Shown here piece by piece: positions 17,116 to 26,437 of a stretch of DNA of 64,000 bases. The notes beneath the pieces were generated by a model. The model did not search any database, was not told the origin of the DNA, and saw only the letters and a list, made by a program, of their open reading frames with translations. Every line of letters starts with the position of its first letter. Within the stretch, counting starts at the first letter, position 1. A program made the position numbers and the translations under genes. The DNA lies in the NCBI RefSeq assembly GCF_028473145.1, contig NZ_CP092370.1:2356001-2420000 (forward strand). Direction: 5' to 3'. The stretch comes from Flavobacterium sp. CBA20B-1. GTDB taxonomy: Bacteria > Bacteroidota > Bacteroidia > Flavobacteriales > Flavobacteriaceae.

Positions 17116-19336
17116 CTTCTTTCTTGTCGTTAGAAGGTCTGTTGTTATTGTTTCTGTGCGCTGGTCTGTTTTCTCTGTTGTCAGACTTGCCTTCGCCTTT
17201 ATGTTCTGGTTTGCCTTCCGGTTTTGGAGGGCGTGGCAACAAGGCTTTGCGCGATACTTTTTCTTTTCTAGTTTTAGGGTCTATACCTAAATACTTCACT
17301 TGGAATACATCGCCCATGTTTACCACATCGGTAACGTTTTCAGTGCGTTCCCAGGCTAATTCAGATACGTGTAATAAAACTTCGTTTCCTGGTGCTGCTG
17401 TATATTCAACAACTGCTCCGAATTCTAACATTTTAATTACTTTCACTTCATAGGCTTCGCCCACTTGTGGTTTAAAAATAATTGCGTCGATTTTTGCTAG
17501 CACTGTTGCAATTCCATCTGGATCGGTTCCAAGAATTTCTACAATTCCTTGCTCGTCCAGTTCGTTAATTACAATGGTTGTTGAGGTAGCTTTTTGTAAT
17601 TCTTGAATCACTTTTCCGCCCGGACCAATCAATGCGCCAATATAAGCACCAGGAATGGTTCTTGTGATAATTTTTGGTGCATGCGCTTTCACTGTTGCGT
17701 TTGGTGCTGCAATGGTTTCTGTAAGTTTATTCAAAATGTGCATACGTCCTTCATGTGCTTGCTGCAATGCTTGCTCCATGATATCGTAACGCAAACCATC
17801 GATTTTAATATCCATTTGGCAAGCTGTGATACCATCTTTAGTACCAGTTACTTTAAAATCCATATCACCTAAGTGATCTTCATCGCCCAAAATATCAGAT
17901 AATACAGCAAAACGATTTCCATCTGTAATCAATCCCATTGCGATGCCCGATACCGGTTTTTCAATTTGAATACCTGCATCCATCAAAGCCAATGTTCCTG
18001 CACAAACAGTTGCCATAGACGATGAACCGTTTGATTCTAATACATCAGAAACCAAACGAATGGTATAAGGACAATCTGCTGGAATCATGTTTTTTAATGC
18101 GCGTTGCGCCAAGTTTCCGTGACCTACTTCGCGGCGTGACACACCACGCAATGGTTTTGCTTCACCTGTGGAAAATGGAGGGAAGTTGTAGTGCAAGTAG
18201 AAACGTTCTTCGCCTTGCTCACTTGGTAAGTCGATAACGTTTGCCTCGCGCGATGTTCCTAATGTTACCGTAGCCAATGCTTGGGTTTCACCGCGTGTAA
18301 ATACAGATGAACCGTGCGCTGATGGTAAATAATCTACTTCGCTCCAAATGTTACGGATTTCTGTGGTTTTACGACCGTCTAAACGCAGTCCTTGATCTAA
18401 AACCAAATTGCGAACTGCTTCTTTTTGGGCTTTAGAGAAATATTTAGAAATTAATTCTTTCTTTTCTTCTAAAGTTTCTTCAGAAAAAGTAGCTAATAAT
18501 TCTTCTTTTAAAGCAGCAAACTTCTCGCTGCGTTCGTGTTTTGCACTTGCTTCTGCTGCAATTGCATAAAATTTATCGTAGGTAAACGAGTGAATTTCGT
18601 TTTTCAGCGTGTCATCGTTTTCCTCAGGCTCGTAGGTTCTGTATGATAAATTCAAAGCCGCGCGCATTCTTTCTTGCGCTTCGATTTGCACTTTAATTGC
18701 TTCGTGTGCAAATTTAATTGCTTCGATCATTTCAGCTTCCGAAATTTCTTTCATTTCACCTTCCACCATACAAACAGAATCTTTTGAAGCTCCAATCATC
18801 ATGTCAAGGTCTGACTCGTCTAATTGTTGTTTGCTTGGGTTAATGATTAATTCGCCGTTTACGCGCCCCACACGCACCTCAGAAATAAGGTTGTAAAAAG
18901 GAATGTCTGAAACAGCCAATGCTGCCGAAGCTGCTAAACCTGCCATTGCATCGGGCATCACGTTTTCATCAAACGACATAAGTTGTAGCATGATTTGGGT
19001 TTCTGCATGATAATCATCCGGAAACAAAGGTCGTAAACAACGATCCACCAAACGCATGGTTAAAACTTCTTGATCGCTTGGGCGTGCTTCTCTTTTAAAG
19101 AATCCGCCTGGGAAACGACCTGCAGCCGAAAATTTTTCACGATAATCTACTGTTAATGGTAAAAAATCAACACCTGGGTTTGCTGTTTTTGCAGAAACTG
19201 CCGTAGCTAAAATCATACAGTTTCCTGAACGAACTACAACAGAACCGTCTGCTTGTTTGGCTAATTTGCCAGTTTCGATAGTGATGGTTCTGCCATCGCC
19301 TAAATCGATAATTTCTTGGGTTACTTTAGGAATCAT
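17105..19336 (-). CDS. pnp: Polyribonucleotide nucleotidyltransferase (PNPase)
   Basis: The 743-aa protein is a 3'-5' phosphorolytic exoribonuclease that degrades mRNA. Order: first RNase PH domain (1-150, e.g. [21 protein letters not shown] part), helical linker, second RNase PH domain (about 320-540, with the catalytic [18 protein letters not shown] part), KH domain ([19 protein letters not shown], about 570), S1 domain (about 630-700) and a Pro/Lys/Asn-rich tail ending KKEENN. rpsO lies just upstream, an order conserved in many bacteria. The gene's 3' end is duplicated at 13995-14028. Confidence 0.97.
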   Translation of the reverse strand: MIPKVTQEIIDLGDGRTITIETGKLAKQADGSVVVRSGNCMILATAVSAKTANPGVDFLPLTVDYREKFSAAGRFPGGFFKREARPSDQEVLTMRLVDRCLRPLFPDDYHAETQIMLQLMSFDENVMPDAMAGLAASAALAVSDIPFYNLISEVRVGRVNGELIINPSKQQLDESDLDMMIGASKDSVCMVEGEMKEISEAEMIEAIKFAHEAIKVQIEAQERMRAALNLSYRTYEPEENDDTLKNEIHSFTYDKFYAIAAEASAKHERSEKFAALKEELLATFSEETLEEKKELISKYFSKAQKEAVRNLVLDQGLRLDGRKTTEIRNIWSEVDYLPSAHGSSVFTRGETQALATVTLGTSREANVIDLPSEQGEERFYLHYNFPPFSTGEAKPLRGVSRREVGHGNLAQRALKNMIPADCPYTIRLVSDVLESNGSSSMATVCAGTLALMDAGIQIEKPVSGIAMGLITDGNRFAVLSDILGDEDHLGDMDFKVTGTKDGITACQMDIKIDGLRYDIMEQALQQAHEGRMHILNKLTETIAAPNATVKAHAPKIITRTIPGAYIGALIGPGGKVIQELQKATSTTIVINELDEQGIVEILGTDPDGIATVLAKIDAIIFKPQVGEAYEVKVIKMLEFGAVVEYTAAPGNEVLLHVSELAWERTENVTDVVNMGDVFQVKYLGIDPKTRKEKVSRKALLPRPPKPEGKPEHKGEGKSDNRENRPAHRNNNNRPSNDKKEENN

Positions 19337-19440
19337 AAATTTTTAATTCTTAATTAAACAAAGGGAAAAATGTTGTTGTTGTGTTGTTGTGTGTTTAGAA
19401 CCCAATGAAAAACCAAGCTTTTATGCTTTTATATAAAATG

Positions 19441-19468
19441 AAAAAGGTGCGCATGCGCACACCTCTTT
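19441..19468 (-). terminator. Terminator after rpsO
   Basis: On the minus strand AGGTGTGCGCATGCGCACCT forms a GC-rich hairpin with one bulge, followed by TTTTT. It lies between rpsO and pnp. Confidence 0.7.
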
Positions 19469-19477
19469 GTAAATTGA

Positions 19478-19747
19478 TTATTTTCTGATACCCAATTCTT
19501 TGATAATTTCACGATATCTGTTGATATCTTTTTTCTTTAAGTAATCTAAAAGACTTCTTCTTTTACCTACTAAAAGAACTAATGAACGCTCTGTGTTAAA
19601 ATCGTGACGATTCTTTTTTAAGTGCTCTGTTAAGTGCGAAATTCTGTAAGTGAATAATGCAATTTGTCCTTCTGCAGAACCTGTGTTTGTTGCTGAACCT
19701 CCGTGCTTAGCGAAGATTTCTTCTTTAACTTCTTTAGTTAAATACAT
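19478..19747 (-). CDS. rpsO: 30S ribosomal protein S15
   Basis: The 89-aa protein is exactly the usual S15 length from the ATG at 19747; a longer in-frame reading up to 19867 overlaps the neighbouring gene and has no S15 character. Typical residues: SAEGQIALFTYRISHLTEHL (about 23-42), HDFNTERSLVLLVGKRRSLLDYL and the end YREIIKELGIRK. It binds 16S rRNA in the platform and is needed early in 30S assembly. pnp lies directly downstream. Confidence 0.97.
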   Translation of the reverse strand: MYLTKEVKEEIFAKHGGSATNTGSAEGQIALFTYRISHLTEHLKKNRHDFNTERSLVLLVGKRRSLLDYLKKKDINRYREIIKELGIRK

Positions 19748-19838
19748 GCTAATATTGTTTAAATGATTGTTATGTATGTTTGAATTGAAAAATTCTGTGC
19801 AAATGTACACCTTTTTTTTAATCTTGCAATTAATATCA

Positions 19839-20297
19839 TTAGCTTTTATACATTTCTGCAATTTCATTGGTAAGCCATTCTAAGAAAGCTTGATCTTCTG
19901 CGGTGAATGCCTTTAATGTATTGGAATCGATATCGATCTGACCGATATTAATACCGTTTACAATAATAGGCACCACAATTTCTGATTTCACATGAATGTT
20001 GCACGATATGTAATTGTCTTGTGCTTGCACGTCATCAACCAAAAATGTTTGATTACTTTCTGCAACTTGTCCGCAAATGCCTTTTCCAAAGGGAATAGTG
20101 GTGTGATCTGTTGGTAGTCCGGCAAAGGGTCCTAAGTGTAATTCTTTTTTATGGGCATCGGCAAAATAAAATCCCACCCAATCAAAATGACTCATTTCGC
20201 TGTGCAATTTGTTGCAAATTTCTTGCAAACGATCATTATTACTTTTATGTGATTTTATAATTTCTGTTAAAGAAATCTTTAATTGTTCTTTTTCCAT
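19839..20297 (-). CDS. GAF domain protein, related to free-methionine-(R)-sulfoxide reductase
   Basis: The 152-aa protein is a single GAF domain. It has the fRMsr-like features HFDWVGFYF, LGPFAGLP, FGKGICGQVAES, CNIHVKSEIVVPI and GQIDIDS. fRMsr enzymes reduce free methionine-R-sulfoxide using up to three cysteines. Two are present here (in GICG and SCN), while the middle one appears to be missing. Activity is therefore plausible but not certain. The gene lies upstream of rpsO on the same strand. Confidence 0.85.
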   Translation of the reverse strand: MEKEQLKISLTEIIKSHKSNNDRLQEICNKLHSEMSHFDWVGFYFADAHKKELHLGPFAGLPTDHTTIPFGKGICGQVAESNQTFLVDDVQAQDNYISCNIHVKSEIVVPIIVNGINIGQIDIDSNTLKAFTAEDQAFLEWLTNEIAEMYKS

Positions 20298-20349
20298 GAA
20301 TTTTTTTCAGTAAATTTACAAAAAATTAGAACGCATCAAAACCTAAAAC

Positions 20350-20769
20350 ATGTTCCAGCGTTATTTGTATAGTTTATTTTTAACTGCAGCCATACTTTTT
20401 ACAAATGTAGGGTTGGCGGTTAATATTCACTATTGTGGAAATGCTATCGAGAAAATTGAATTAGGGTATGCTTCGTCTATTAAATGTGCCGAAGACACGC
20501 ACGAAAAAGCATGTTGCAAAGAAAAAAACGAAACGGTAAAAAAAGGTTGTTGTAAAAACGAAACCATTCAACAAAAAACCGATGAAGTTGTTATAAAAGT
20601 TGTTGCTTCAAACGATTTTTCAGACTTTATAAAGCCGGTTTTGTATAAATTGCAACCGCTTGTTATTACTGAAAACAAGCTGCCAAAAAAAATAAATGTT
20701 ACTTTTCGACGCGAAAGTAACGCCCCACCTTTATACAAACTATACAGCCAGTATCTTCTTTACGCATAA
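20350..20769 (+). CDS. HYC_CC_PP family small secreted protein
   Basis: The 139-aa protein has an N-terminal signal/TM segment (residues 5-24) and the motifs that name the family: NIHYCGN, two CC pairs (ACCKEK, GCCKNE) and NAPPLYKLY near the C-terminus. The paired cysteines and His suggest metal binding in the periplasm. It is followed after 46 bp by a TonB-dependent receptor and then by an HMA-domain protein, a common set in Flavobacteriia. A role in copper or similar metal handling is inferred from this context. Confidence 0.85.
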   Translation: MFQRYLYSLFLTAAILFTNVGLAVNIHYCGNAIEKIELGYASSIKCAEDTHEKACCKEKNETVKKGCCKNETIQQKTDEVVIKVVASNDFSDFIKPVLYKLQPLVITENKLPKKINVTFRRESNAPPLYKLYSQYLLYA

Positions 20770-20815
20770 TTACACATTTTTTACTAAAAGAATGTTTAAT
20801 TAATTATGCAAACTC

Positions 20816-23047
20816 ATGAAATATACATTATTATTGTTGTGTGCTTTTGGCATGCAACCAGTCTTTGCCCAGGATACTTATAGGGGAAAGGTTTTAGATG
20901 TTTACAACAATGCAGTAGAAAATGCAACATTGACAGTAAACGACAGTGTGGTGGCAAACACCAATGAATTCGGAATTTTTGAATTAACATTACAACAACC
21001 CAACACCATTTATATTTATGCAGAAGGGTATGAGGTTTTACAAGCTGAAATGAACGATGCTTCACAATTCCAATTCTTAAAAATGCAACCCGAAGCCGCT
21101 TTAGGAGAATTAGTGGTAACAGTGAATAGAAGAAACACCGAACGCAATAAAGGCATCACCAACTCGCAAACCATGAACAGCGGCGAATTGCTAAAAGCGG
21201 CTTGTTGTAATTTGGCAGAATCTTTTGAGACGAATCCGTCAATCGATGTGAATTTTTCCGATGCCATTTCCGGATCAAAACAAATTAAAATGTTGGGTTT
21301 AACCAGTCCGTATATTTTAATCGCCGAAGAAAATATTCCGAGTGTTCGTGGTGCTTCGCAAGCGTATGGTTTATCGTTCACGCCCGGAACTTGGGTTGAA
21401 AGTATTCAGGTTACCAAAGGAGCGGGCAGCGTTGTAAATGGTTTTGAAAGCATTTCGGGGCAAATAAACACCGAATTGATCAAACCGGGGAACGATATTC
21501 CTTTCTTTTTGAATTTATACGGATCTACCGATGCACGTTTTGAGATGAATGCGCATTTTAACGAAAAAATATCAGATAAATGGAGCTCTTCTTTGTTTGT
21601 TCATGGAAACACTCGTGTGAAGAAGAACGATATGAACCATGATGGATTTTTAGACAATCCGTTAGGAAGTCAAATAAATATCATGAATCGTTGGCAGTAT
21701 CAAAACCTTGAAAATGGGTGGATCGCCTTTATTACGACACGTTACATGAAAGACGAAAAGCAAACCGGCGAGCTAGATTTTGATAGTAAACAACACAAAT
21801 TATCAACCTTAAAATGGGGATCAGAATTGAATACCGATAAGTTTGATGCCAGTACAAAAGTCGGTTATGTATTCCCCGATCAGCCGTACAAAAGTATGGG
21901 TTGGCAAAACTCGTTTAGTTATCATAAACAAAATTCGTATTTTGGTTTAAACCAGTTCGATATCACGCAGCGCAGTATTTATTCAAACTTTTTATATAGT
22001 TCTATCATCAGCAATACATTGCATAAATTCTCTACCGGAGCAAGCTTTATGCACGATGATTATTCAGAGTTCGTAGCAAATTATGATACTAGAAATTTCG
22101 ATAGAACCGATACCAGCTACGGTGCTTTTTTTGAATATACGTATGATAATGCCAATAATTTAGCCTTGATTTTAGGTGGAAGAATCGATAATTCTAACCG
22201 ATTGGGAACTTTTGTAACTCCGCGCATGCATTTGCGTTATAATCCTTGGGAAAAAACCACCGTTCGTGCATCGGCAGGTCGTGGAAAAAGATTGGCGAAT
22301 ATTTTTGCAGAAAACCAATATTTGTTCGCAAGTTCTCGTCAGTTTAATATTTTGAACGAAGGCGGGAAAGCCTATGGAATGGATCCAGAAATTGCTTGGA
22401 ATTACGGGATAAGTGTTTCGCAAGATTTTACTTTTTTAGGAAAAAATGCCAATTTAACACTTGATTTTTATCGTACCGATTTCCAAAATCAAATCGTGAT
22501 TGATATGGATCAATCTGCAAGAACTGTTAATTTCTATAATTTAGAGGGAACATCCTATGCCAATTCGTTTCAAGCCGAATTAAATTACAACATCATCAAA
22601 CATTTAAATTTAAGAACGGCTTATAAATATTACGATATTCAAACAACATACGGCGACAAAACGTTAGAAAGACCATTGCAGGCTAAACACCGTGTTTTTG
22701 CTAATTTAGAATTTTCTACTCATGAACATAACGGTGCCTATTGGAAGTTCGATGCTACTTGGAACTGGTTAGGTGCACAGCGTTTACCTTACACGGGCGA
22801 TAATTCGGTGGAAAATCAATTACCGAGTTACACCAATCCGTTTTCTACGATTAATGCACAGGTAACAAAAGTTTTTTCAGATAAATTTGAAATCTATGTC
22901 GGTGGCGAAAACATTGGCAATTATCAACAACACCGAGTGATTTTAGGAGCAGATGATCCGTTTGGCAATGAATTTGATAGTACTATTGTATATGGTCCTA
23001 TTTTTGGAAAGATGTTTTATGGCGGATTGCGATTTAAAGTCAAATAG
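20816..23047 (+). CDS. TonB-dependent receptor with carboxypeptidase-regulatory-like domain, probably metal-related
   Basis: The 743-aa protein has a signal peptide (LLLLCAFGMQPVFAQ), an N-terminal beta-sandwich domain (20-90: GKVLDVYNNAVENATLTV), a plug (110-230: NLAESFETNPSIDVNFSDA, GLTSPYILIAEENIP, GAGSVVNGFESISGQIN) and a barrel ending FYGGLRFKVK. It imports a ligand across the outer membrane. Both neighbours are Cys-containing metal-binding-type proteins, so a metal complex is the likely cargo. The cargo itself cannot be read from the sequence. Confidence 0.9.
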   Translation: MKYTLLLLCAFGMQPVFAQDTYRGKVLDVYNNAVENATLTVNDSVVANTNEFGIFELTLQQPNTIYIYAEGYEVLQAEMNDASQFQFLKMQPEAALGELVVTVNRRNTERNKGITNSQTMNSGELLKAACCNLAESFETNPSIDVNFSDAISGSKQIKMLGLTSPYILIAEENIPSVRGASQAYGLSFTPGTWVESIQVTKGAGSVVNGFESISGQINTELIKPGNDIPFFLNLYGSTDARFEMNAHFNEKISDKWSSSLFVHGNTRVKKNDMNHDGFLDNPLGSQINIMNRWQYQNLENGWIAFITTRYMKDEKQTGELDFDSKQHKLSTLKWGSELNTDKFDASTKVGYVFPDQPYKSMGWQNSFSYHKQNSYFGLNQFDITQRSIYSNFLYSSIISNTLHKFSTGASFMHDDYSEFVANYDTRNFDRTDTSYGAFFEYTYDNANNLALILGGRIDNSNRLGTFVTPRMHLRYNPWEKTTVRASAGRGKRLANIFAENQYLFASSRQFNILNEGGKAYGMDPEIAWNYGISVSQDFTFLGKNANLTLDFYRTDFQNQIVIDMDQSARTVNFYNLEGTSYANSFQAELNYNIIKHLNLRTAYKYYDIQTTYGDKTLERPLQAKHRVFANLEFSTHEHNGAYWKFDATWNWLGAQRLPYTGDNSVENQLPSYTNPFSTINAQVTKVFSDKFEIYVGGENIGNYQQHRVILGADDPFGNEFDSTIVYGPIFGKMFYGGLRFKVK

Positions 23048-23163
23048 TATTTAAGTCAAAAGTCATAAAGTCGAAAATCTAACGTTTGGTTTGTCATTGT
23101 CAAAATGAAATAATCTAAACGGATAAACAATTAAGCAAATTAACAATTTAAAAATAAAGAAAA

Positions 23164-23511
23164 ATGAGAAAATATTTAATGGTACTATTAGCTGTTTTAG
23201 GTGTTGCATTTACAGCTACAGCACAAGAAAAGAAAAGTAAAAACGCAAAAGTTGATGTAGAAGTAAAAGGCAACTGCGATATGTGTAAAAAACGCATTGA
23301 AAAAGCCGCTTTTAGTGTAAAAGGAGTGAAATCGGCCGAGTGGCATCAAGACGATCAAATGCTTCATTTAATCATCAACGAACACAAAACAAATGCCTTA
23401 AAAGTAGAAGAAGCAGTTGCTAAATCTGGCCACGATACTAAAGATGTTAAAGCTACCAAAGATAATTACGATAATTTACACGGTTGTTGTAAATACGAAA
23501 GAGAATCGTAA
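23164..23511 (+). CDS. Periplasmic heavy-metal-associated (HMA) domain protein
   Basis: The 115-aa protein has a signal peptide (LMVLLAVLGVAFTATAQ) and a single HMA fold (residues 30-95). The metal-binding loop is GNCDMCKKRIEKA with the CxxC pair, followed by KGVKSAEW. Extra cysteines sit near the end (HGCCKYERES). It probably binds Cu(I) or a similar soft metal in the periplasm and passes it on. It is the last gene of the HYC_CC_PP/TonB receptor group, and a terminator follows at 23520-23549. Confidence 0.9.
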   Translation: MRKYLMVLLAVLGVAFTATAQEKKSKNAKVDVEVKGNCDMCKKRIEKAAFSVKGVKSAEWHQDDQMLHLIINEHKTNALKVEEAVAKSGHDTKDVKATKDNYDNLHGCCKYERES

Positions 23512-23519
23512 AGTACTAT

Positions 23520-23549
23520 AAAAAAAACCGCTCATTGAGCGGTTTTTTG
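23520..23549. terminator. Terminator after HMA gene (originally probably shared with groEL)
   Basis: AAAAAACCGCTCA and TGAGCGGTTTTTT form a long perfect stem with A and T flanks that could serve both directions. Only 19 bp separate it from the outer copy of the groEL 3' end repeat, so before the island entered it would have ended groEL too. Confidence 0.8.
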
Positions 23550-23568
23550 GTGTTTTATAGAAACGATC

Positions 23569-23603
23569 TTACATCATTCCCGGCATGCCGCCGCCCATTG
23601 GCA
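23569..23603. repeat. 35-bp direct repeat, outer copy (duplicated groEL 3' end)
   Basis: This copy is identical over 35 bp to 29132-29166, the last 35 bp of groEL including its stop. It encodes the end of the GGM tail but is connected to no reading frame here. With the groEL copy it brackets the island at 23604-29131. Confidence 0.93.
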
Positions 23604-23663
23604 CTCATCTTTACTTCTGTACTGTAAAATAATTAGATAGAAAAACACAAATAATTTACCGCA

Positions 23664-23704
23664 CGACACGTTTTGTCCATCATGCTGTTTATTTTTGAAT
23701 AAAT
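23664..23704 (+). promoter_or_regulatory. Promoter/operator box upstream of the island WYL gene
   Basis: It shares CACGTTTTGTCC, then TC, and a TAnnTTTGAA -7 box (TATTTTTG at 23690-23697) at equal distances with 27727-27767 upstream of the second island operon. GACA-N5-TGTC within it is an imperfect dyad (23665-23677 region) and may be the WYL protein's binding site. Confidence 0.5.
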
Positions 23705-23713
23705 TAATTGAAT

Positions 23714-24604
23714 ATGGCAAAGCAAGACGTGATTAAAAGACAGTTTTTAATTGTAGAATTTCTACGAAAAAATCCAGCTAGTTTTAAGCAAATAAGCAAT
23801 TTTTTGCTCAATAAGCAATACGAATTAGATTATGATTTAGCCATAAGTCAACGCACTTTTCAAAGAGATTGCAACGAAATTGAATCGCTTTGGGGAGTGG
23901 AAATTGCTTTTAACAAACGCGAAAATCACTACGAAATAATCAACAATGAAAACGATTTGCATTTCGATAGAATTATGGAAGCTTTTGATACCGTGGCGGT
24001 TTTGCAAAAGGCAAAAACAATTGGCGGTTATTTACATTTAGAAAAAAGAAAATCAAAAGGAACCGAATACTTCAACGGAATTCTTCACGCCATACAAAAT
24101 CAATTAGTTGTAACATTTCAGCTAAAAAGTTATTGGCAAGCAGCATCGTTTCGCCGCTGTGTTCCCAAAGCCATTAAAGAATCGCAAAACCGCTATTATT
24201 TAATTGCTTACGATTCAGATAAAAACGATTTTAGAAATTTCGGTTTAGACCGTATCAGCGATTTCGTAATTACTTCAGAAAAACAAAAAACTCCGGAAAT
24301 TAACGTAGAGGCATTTTACCAGCATGCTTTTGGAATTGAATGTTACAACGATCCTGTGGAAATTATATTAGAATTTGCAAACGATCAAAAAAAGTATATA
24401 CAATCCTTACCGTTACATGCTTCCCAAAAAATTATAAAAGAAAACAACGAAACATTTACGGTAGCACTATTTATGCACCCAACCAATGATTTTGTGATGG
24501 AAATTATGCGTTACGGAGCTATTTGCGAAGTGATAGAACCACCCTTTTTAAGAGATCGAATAAAAAAAGAGGTAATGCAATTGCAAGAAAAATATCAATT
24601 GTAA
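23714..24604 (+). CDS. HTH-WYL transcriptional regulator
   Basis: The 296-aa protein starts at the ATG at 23714. The N-terminal winged helix (residues 1-75, with ISQRTFQRDCNEIES) is followed by a WYL domain (about 135-200: FRRCVPKAIKESQNRYYLIAYD, FGLDRISDF) and a WCX-like C-terminal part (210-295). WYL proteins sense ligands, often nucleic acids or nucleotides, and commonly control defence or DNA-repair genes. It is the first gene of the groEL island. The box before it recurs before the gene at 27777, so it may regulate both itself and that operon. A paralogue is encoded at 37106-38035. Confidence 0.9.
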   Translation: MAKQDVIKRQFLIVEFLRKNPASFKQISNFLLNKQYELDYDLAISQRTFQRDCNEIESLWGVEIAFNKRENHYEIINNENDLHFDRIMEAFDTVAVLQKAKTIGGYLHLEKRKSKGTEYFNGILHAIQNQLVVTFQLKSYWQAASFRRCVPKAIKESQNRYYLIAYDSDKNDFRNFGLDRISDFVITSEKQKTPEINVEAFYQHAFGIECYNDPVEIILEFANDQKKYIQSLPLHASQKIIKENNETFTVALFMHPTNDFVMEIMRYGAICEVIEPPFLRDRIKKEVMQLQEKYQL

Positions 24605-24659
24605 ATGTGGAAACCCGTAAACATTTGTTGAAAATTATAGTGATTTTTGGAAATAAAAT

Positions 24660-25070
24660 ATGGAATCTAAAAAGCGTTATTACATTTATATAAATTATCA
24701 AGCATGTTATGAATACCTTCATGCAGAGCCAAAGTTTTGTGAAGCTTTAGCTTACTTGCTAACTTTTGAAAAGATGTACGATTTTAAAGTATTACCTCAT
24801 ACTTCAAGTATAGAAATATCAAATGAAAACATAAAAATATTTATTGTTTTGATGAGATCTTTTCAGTTTGATAAATACGATGAAGTTAAAAATGAAAAGA
24901 ATGTACATTTTGTTTCTTTTGATAGAGCTATAGATGAACGATATGAATTCTTTATAATGAAGAATAAAATTAAGTTTATCAGCATTGGTATGTTAATGGA
25001 AACAGTATCGGCTTTAACCAATAAAGGGTTGGTAAACCAAATGCAAAATTTTAAGGATATAGGGTTTTAA
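24660..25070 (+). CDS. Unknown 136-aa island protein, paralogue A
   Basis: The protein is soluble, without signal peptide or TM segment. It is clearly paralogous to the 136-aa protein at 27777-28187: shared landmarks are FCEALAYLLTF, PHT-SIE-SN--I-IFI, KNVHFVSF, IKFIS--ML and the ending QNFK. I recognise no domain. Its gene lies between the WYL regulator (55 bp upstream) and the 270-aa protein (26 bp downstream) and is very A/T-rich. Two copies of one family in a 5.5-kb island point to a specific role in the element, but no function can be given. Confidence 0.75.
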   Translation: MESKKRYYIYINYQACYEYLHAEPKFCEALAYLLTFEKMYDFKVLPHTSSIEISNENIKIFIVLMRSFQFDKYDEVKNEKNVHFVSFDRAIDERYEFFIMKNKIKFISIGMLMETVSALTNKGLVNQMQNFKDIGF

Positions 25071-25096
25071 ATTAAATTTATAAAAACAATACAAAC

Positions 25097-25909
25097 ATGA
25101 GAAATATGAATTATTCAAGAGAGTTTAAAGATGCTGTAAGTTTTGCAAACGAGCATAACTTATTTTTAGGATATGGAAATCCTAATGGGAAAATTTTAAT
25201 GATTGGTAAAGAGCATTATTTTTACCATAACCATAAACAAGATACGAAAGAGTTTTATGAAGAAATATTAAATTCTAGAAATAAGGAAAATAGGAACAAT
25301 ATTCATTCATGGGAAAATAATATTAAGGAAAATTATGAATTTGATTGGAACGTCAGAATAGAAAGTTTTCTAGACAATAGTAATGCAATTACTGCTTGGT
25401 GGAACCAAAAGAATAAACAAGATAGAAATGGAAATGGGGGAACTAGTAATACTTACTTACATTATCAAAAAATTTATCAAAATGTTTTTTTAAATGGTAA
25501 TACTCAAAGTAATATTAACTTTCAAAGAGAAATTTTCACTACAGAACTAAACGATGTGCCTTCTGGAAGAAGCTACAATCTATTAGAATTGAAAAAATTG
25601 AGAACAGAATCTATTGAAAAAAGGAAAGATTTATTCCGTAAAGATTTTTTTAGAACTTTTCCTGTAGTGATAATTGCTTCAGGGCATTATCCACGTGATT
25701 ACAATTTTGATATTGAAGATATTTTTGAAGTAAAGTTCTTTGAAGAAACTAAAATAGTTGGAAAGTCTTGGTATAATTTACATTATAGTTCAGATGGACA
25801 AAGGATGCTAGTACATACAAGACAATTAAGTACATCTGTTTCAACAGAGCTTATAACATCATTGAGTAATGAAATAAAAGAATTCCTAAATAGATTATCC
25901 AAAAAATAA
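25097..25909 (+). CDS. Unknown 270-aa island protein, possibly with a uracil-DNA-glycosylase-like fold
   Basis: The protein is soluble and hydrophilic, with no signal peptide. The N-terminus reads GYGNPNGKILMIGKE (about 25-39), which resembles the first strand and motif of the UDG superfamily. Later it has FPVVIIASGHYP (about 190) and a terminal MLVHTRQLS (about 235), where UDG-like proteins carry their second and third motifs. These matches are weak and made by eye, so the fold is a guess. The gene is 6 bp from the exonuclease gene downstream, so the two are probably co-expressed. Confidence 0.6.
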   Translation: MRNMNYSREFKDAVSFANEHNLFLGYGNPNGKILMIGKEHYFYHNHKQDTKEFYEEILNSRNKENRNNIHSWENNIKENYEFDWNVRIESFLDNSNAITAWWNQKNKQDRNGNGGTSNTYLHYQKIYQNVFLNGNTQSNINFQREIFTTELNDVPSGRSYNLLELKKLRTESIEKRKDLFRKDFFRTFPVVIIASGHYPRDYNFDIEDIFEVKFFEETKIVGKSWYNLHYSSDGQRMLVHTRQLSTSVSTELITSLSNEIKEFLNRLSKK

Positions 25910-25915
25910 AAACCA

Positions 25916-26407
25916 TTGAAAACCTTTGCCGCATTAGATTTTGAAACCGCCAATCAGCACCGCAGCAGTGTGTGCAGCATTGGTTTGGTGTTTGTAGAAA
26001 ACGGAATAATCGTAGATAAATATTACGAGCTCATAAAACCCGTGCCTAATTTTTACAGCTATTGGAACACACAAGTGCACGGATTGGTTTTTAGCGATAC
26101 CGAACACGCCCAACAATTTTCTGATTTATGGATTGATATTTCCAAACGAATAAAAAACATGCCTTTGGTAGCACACAACAGTATGTTTGATGAAGGTTGT
26201 TTAAAAGAAGTTTTGCAGGCTTATCAGTTGCCCATACATCAGAATAAGTTTCTTTGTACTTACAGAGCGGCAAAAAAAATGTTTCCAAATTTACCCAACC
26301 ATAAACTACCCACAGTTTCAAAATATTTAGGTTTTCATTTGGAAAGCCACCACAATGCATTAGCCGATGCTGAAGCTTGTGCGCATATTGCGATGCGGGT
26401 GTTTTGA
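25916..26407 (+). CDS. DnaQ-like 3'-5' exonuclease (DEDDh)
   Basis: The 163-aa protein uses a TTG start, since no ATG fits. The exonuclease motifs are visible: ExoI ALDFETAN (residues 5-12), ExoII LVAHNSMFDEGCL (about 82-94) and ExoIII HHNALADAEACAHI (about 145-158), with the DEDDh His. It would degrade single-stranded DNA or RNA ends. It follows the 270-aa protein by 6 bp. Its codon use is less A/T-rich than its island neighbours, which suggests a separate origin. Confidence 0.88.
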   Translation: MKTFAALDFETANQHRSSVCSIGLVFVENGIIVDKYYELIKPVPNFYSYWNTQVHGLVFSDTEHAQQFSDLWIDISKRIKNMPLVAHNSMFDEGCLKEVLQAYQLPIHQNKFLCTYRAAKKMFPNLPNHKLPTVSKYLGFHLESHHNALADAEACAHIAMRVF

Positions 26408-26437
26408 TAGTAATAAAAATTATAAAACATAAAAAAA

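Noticed and set aside
23569..23603. A groEL pseudogene fragment left by gene duplication.
   Set aside because: Only 35 bp match, ending sharply on both sides and mirrored at the other island edge, so a site duplication explains it better than a decayed gene copy.
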